DNA of 6,568 nt, from NCBI GenBank assembly GCA_030037185.1, contig JASHRR010000704.1, forward strand, positions 1 through 6,568, in the 5' to 3' direction. The translations under genes and the position numbers were made by a program. This document shows positions 5,920 through 6,568 of this stretch, one piece after another (the first letter of the stretch is position 1; every line of letters starts with the position of its first letter). Below the pieces are notes generated by a model. That model did no database searches, was not told the origin of the DNA, and worked only from the letters and a program-made list of their open reading frames with translations. The stretch comes from Xanthobacteraceae bacterium (GTDB lineage: Bacteria > Pseudomonadota > Alphaproteobacteria > Rhizobiales > Xanthobacteraceae).

Positions 5920-5946
5920 GGCGTCCTACGCCCGCAACAGGACGCC
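5920..5946. promoter_or_regulatory. Perfect 8-bp inverted repeat at the cytochrome c transcript start
   Basis: GGCGTCCT (5920-5927) and AGGACGCC (5939-5946) form a perfect 8-bp stem with an 11-base loop. It sits just downstream of the candidate -10 box of the cytochrome c promoter, so it is either an operator over +1 or a hairpin at the 5' end of the mRNA. Confidence 0.5.
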
Positions 5947-5947
5947 G

Positions 5948-5975
5948 TTTGTAACGTTTTCGCTGCGGATTCCAA
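5948..5975 (-). promoter_or_regulatory. Candidate promoter of the cytochrome c gene
   Basis: On the minus strand TTGGAA (5975-5970) and TACAAA (5953-5948) are separated by 16 bases, each matching four of six sigma-70 consensus positions. The -35 box lies within the first copy of the 13-bp direct repeat. The predicted leader is about 58 bases. Confidence 0.4.
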
Positions 5976-6001
5976 GTGAGCTCGCTCTCGGATTCCAAGT
6001 G
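5966..6001. repeat. Tandem 13-bp direct repeats CGGATTCCAAGTG
   Basis: CGGATTCCAAGTG is present exactly at 5966-5978 and 5989-6001, with starts 23 bp apart, about two turns of the helix. The pair lies in the divergent promoter region between the cytochrome c gene and the exported-protein gene and overlaps the candidate cytochrome c -35. This is the arrangement expected for a regulator binding as two units on one face of the DNA. The regulator is unknown. Confidence 0.6.
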
Positions 6002-6020
6002 CAACGGAGTAACCCAACGC

Positions 6021-6026
6021 TATAAT
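6021..6026 (+). promoter_or_regulatory. Isolated -10-like TATAAT facing the exported-protein gene
   Basis: A perfect TATAAT in GC-rich DNA, pointing towards the gene at 6263. No good -35 stands 16-18 bases upstream, but the second CGGATTCCAAGTG repeat occupies that position, as in activator-dependent promoters. The leader would be about 230 bases. Confidence 0.3.
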
Positions 6027-6175
6027 GGCCCGCGAAAGGTGCTGCCGCTTCTGCCCACCGTTGGGGTAGGTCGCATGTGGCGCCACGAGGCTGCCGCCTG
6101 TTCCCGCCGGTAGGGGAGAGGGCTCGGGGCTTGCCGCAAGCTCAAACTGGCAGGGCCTGTGGAGAGATCCCTTCG

Positions 6176-6210
6176 CCCGGAACTTGCGCGACCAGCGCGC
6201 GTATTCCGGG
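6176..6210. repeat. Strong two-part hairpin upstream of the exported-protein gene
   Basis: CCCGGAA (6176-6182) pairs with TTCCGGG (6204-6210). Inside, GCGCG (6186-6190) pairs with CGCGC (6196-6200) around ACCAG. Only a small symmetric internal loop separates the stems. No T-tract follows, so it is not a classic terminator. The surrounding 6093-6245 also holds degenerate pieces (TTCCCGCCGGTAGGGGAGAGG and GCCGCAGGCGGGCAGAGGCG, the first at about 6099-6119) that resemble intergenic palindromes of this group. Confidence 0.5.
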
Positions 6211-6250
6211 CTGTCGCCGCAGGCGGGCAGAGGCGAGGGCAGCACACCGA

Positions 6251-6256
6251 GGGAGG
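6251..6256 (+). promoter_or_regulatory. Ribosome binding site GGGAGG of the exported-protein gene
   Basis: GGGAGG lies 6 bases before the ATG at 6263 and fixes the start of this truncated gene. Confidence 0.65.
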
Positions 6257-6262
6257 CTATCG

Positions 6263-6568
6263 ATGACGATTCAGCAGGCATTAGCCGCAACGGCGATCGG
6301 CTTTGCGATGACGGCGGCCGCGGTGCCGACGGCCGCCCTCGCCCAGCAGGCCTCCGCCGTGGCTGCGCCGCCAATCGATGCTGACGACATCGGCGGCATC
6401 GTCACCAGCCGGACCGGACCGGAATCCGGCGTTTGGGTGGTTGCGGAAACGACGGACCTCGGAACACGGTTCGCCAAGATGGCGGTGACCGACGATTATG
6501 GACGCTATGTGGTGCCCGACCTGCCAAGGGCGACATATCGAGTGTGGGTTCGCGGCTACGGCCTCGTC
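6263..6568 (+). CDS. Exported protein with carboxypeptidase-regulatory-like beta-sandwich domain (5' part only)
   Basis: The first 102 codons run open to the right edge, so the gene is cut by the window. Residues 1-27 form a signal peptide, with an Ala-rich core and probable cleavage at A25-L-A27 before QQ. Its n-region (MTIQQ) lacks the usual Lys or Arg. After an Ala/Pro linker, DDIGGIVTS (41-49) begins a domain that continues with GPESGVWVVAETTDLGTRF and VTDDYGRYVVPDLP, then YRVWVRGYGLV (92-102). This is the pattern of the carboxypeptidase-regulatory/CNA-B-like fold: G.V....g...GV.V.a, then TD..G.Y.v.dLp, then Y.vwv.G. From memory, some alphaproteobacterial proteins with this start continue into a long periplasmic protein with a haem-binding CxxCH and a beta-propeller; that part is not visible here. 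It is divergent from the cytochrome c gene, which makes a shared periplasmic redox role possible but unproven. Confidence 0.82.
   Translation, partial: MTIQQALAATAIGFAMTAAAVPTAALAQQASAVAAPPIDADDIGGIVTSRTGPESGVWVVAETTDLGTRFAKMAVTDDYGRYVVPDLPRATYRVWVRGYGLV

Noticed and set aside
5311..6025. Plus-strand open frames of 222 and 193 codons across the cytochrome c region
   Set aside because: They lie opposite the cytochrome c gene, have no recognisable domain or ribosome binding site, and reflect GC-rich codon bias.
5538..6374. A 278-codon minus-strand frame spanning the cytochrome c gene, the intergenic region and the exported-protein start
   Set aside because: It overlaps two well-supported genes in other frames, and its translation is Arg/Pro/Ser-rich with no family resemblance.

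Overview
The window looks like chromosomal DNA from a GC-rich alphaproteobacterium, most likely of the Bradyrhizobium/Rhodopseudomonas group (Nitrobacteraceae). This rests on the style of the RecG, MarR and cytochrome c proteins, on GC-rich codon use, and on a palindromic repeat at about 4518-4613 that resembles repeats common in Bradyrhizobium genomes. The species cannot be named from the sequence alone.

Layout, left to right. Bases 1-593 hold no intact gene; the minus strand at 140-345 carries a frameshifted remnant of a winged-helix DNA-binding protein. Then comes recG on the minus strand (594-2861), a complete ATP-dependent branch-migration helicase that carries an extra in-frame, palindrome-rich segment (about 1923-2099). 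Divergent from recG is a small four-helix membrane protein of the MAPEG family (2945-3337). A regulatory region with a good sigma-70-like promoter and several short palindromes (3465-3548) leads to a signal-peptide-less protein with the SsuA/THI5-type substrate-binding fold (3587-4507). A repeat that also looks like a terminator follows, then a MarR-family regulator (4737-5351) with an unusual basic C-terminal tail. Convergent to it is a secreted class I cytochrome c (minus strand, 5434-5883). After a 379-base intergenic region rich in direct and inverted repeats comes the start of an exported protein (6263 to the right edge), cut off by the window.

The genes fall into three loosely linked groups. 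recG and the MAPEG gene share a short divergent promoter region but no obvious function. The substrate-binding-fold protein and the MarR regulator lie on the same strand and may form a ligand-responsive pair; no transporter permease or ATPase is present. The cytochrome c and the exported protein are divergent, both predicted to be periplasmic, and share an intergenic region with 13-bp direct repeats spaced about two helical turns apart, so co-regulation is plausible.

The points most worth a second look are the in-frame repeat insertion in recG, the repeat and hairpin architecture between the cytochrome c gene and the exported protein, and the orphan cytoplasmic binding-fold protein with its candidate MarR operators. 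I found no clear evidence of a wholly new multi-gene system.
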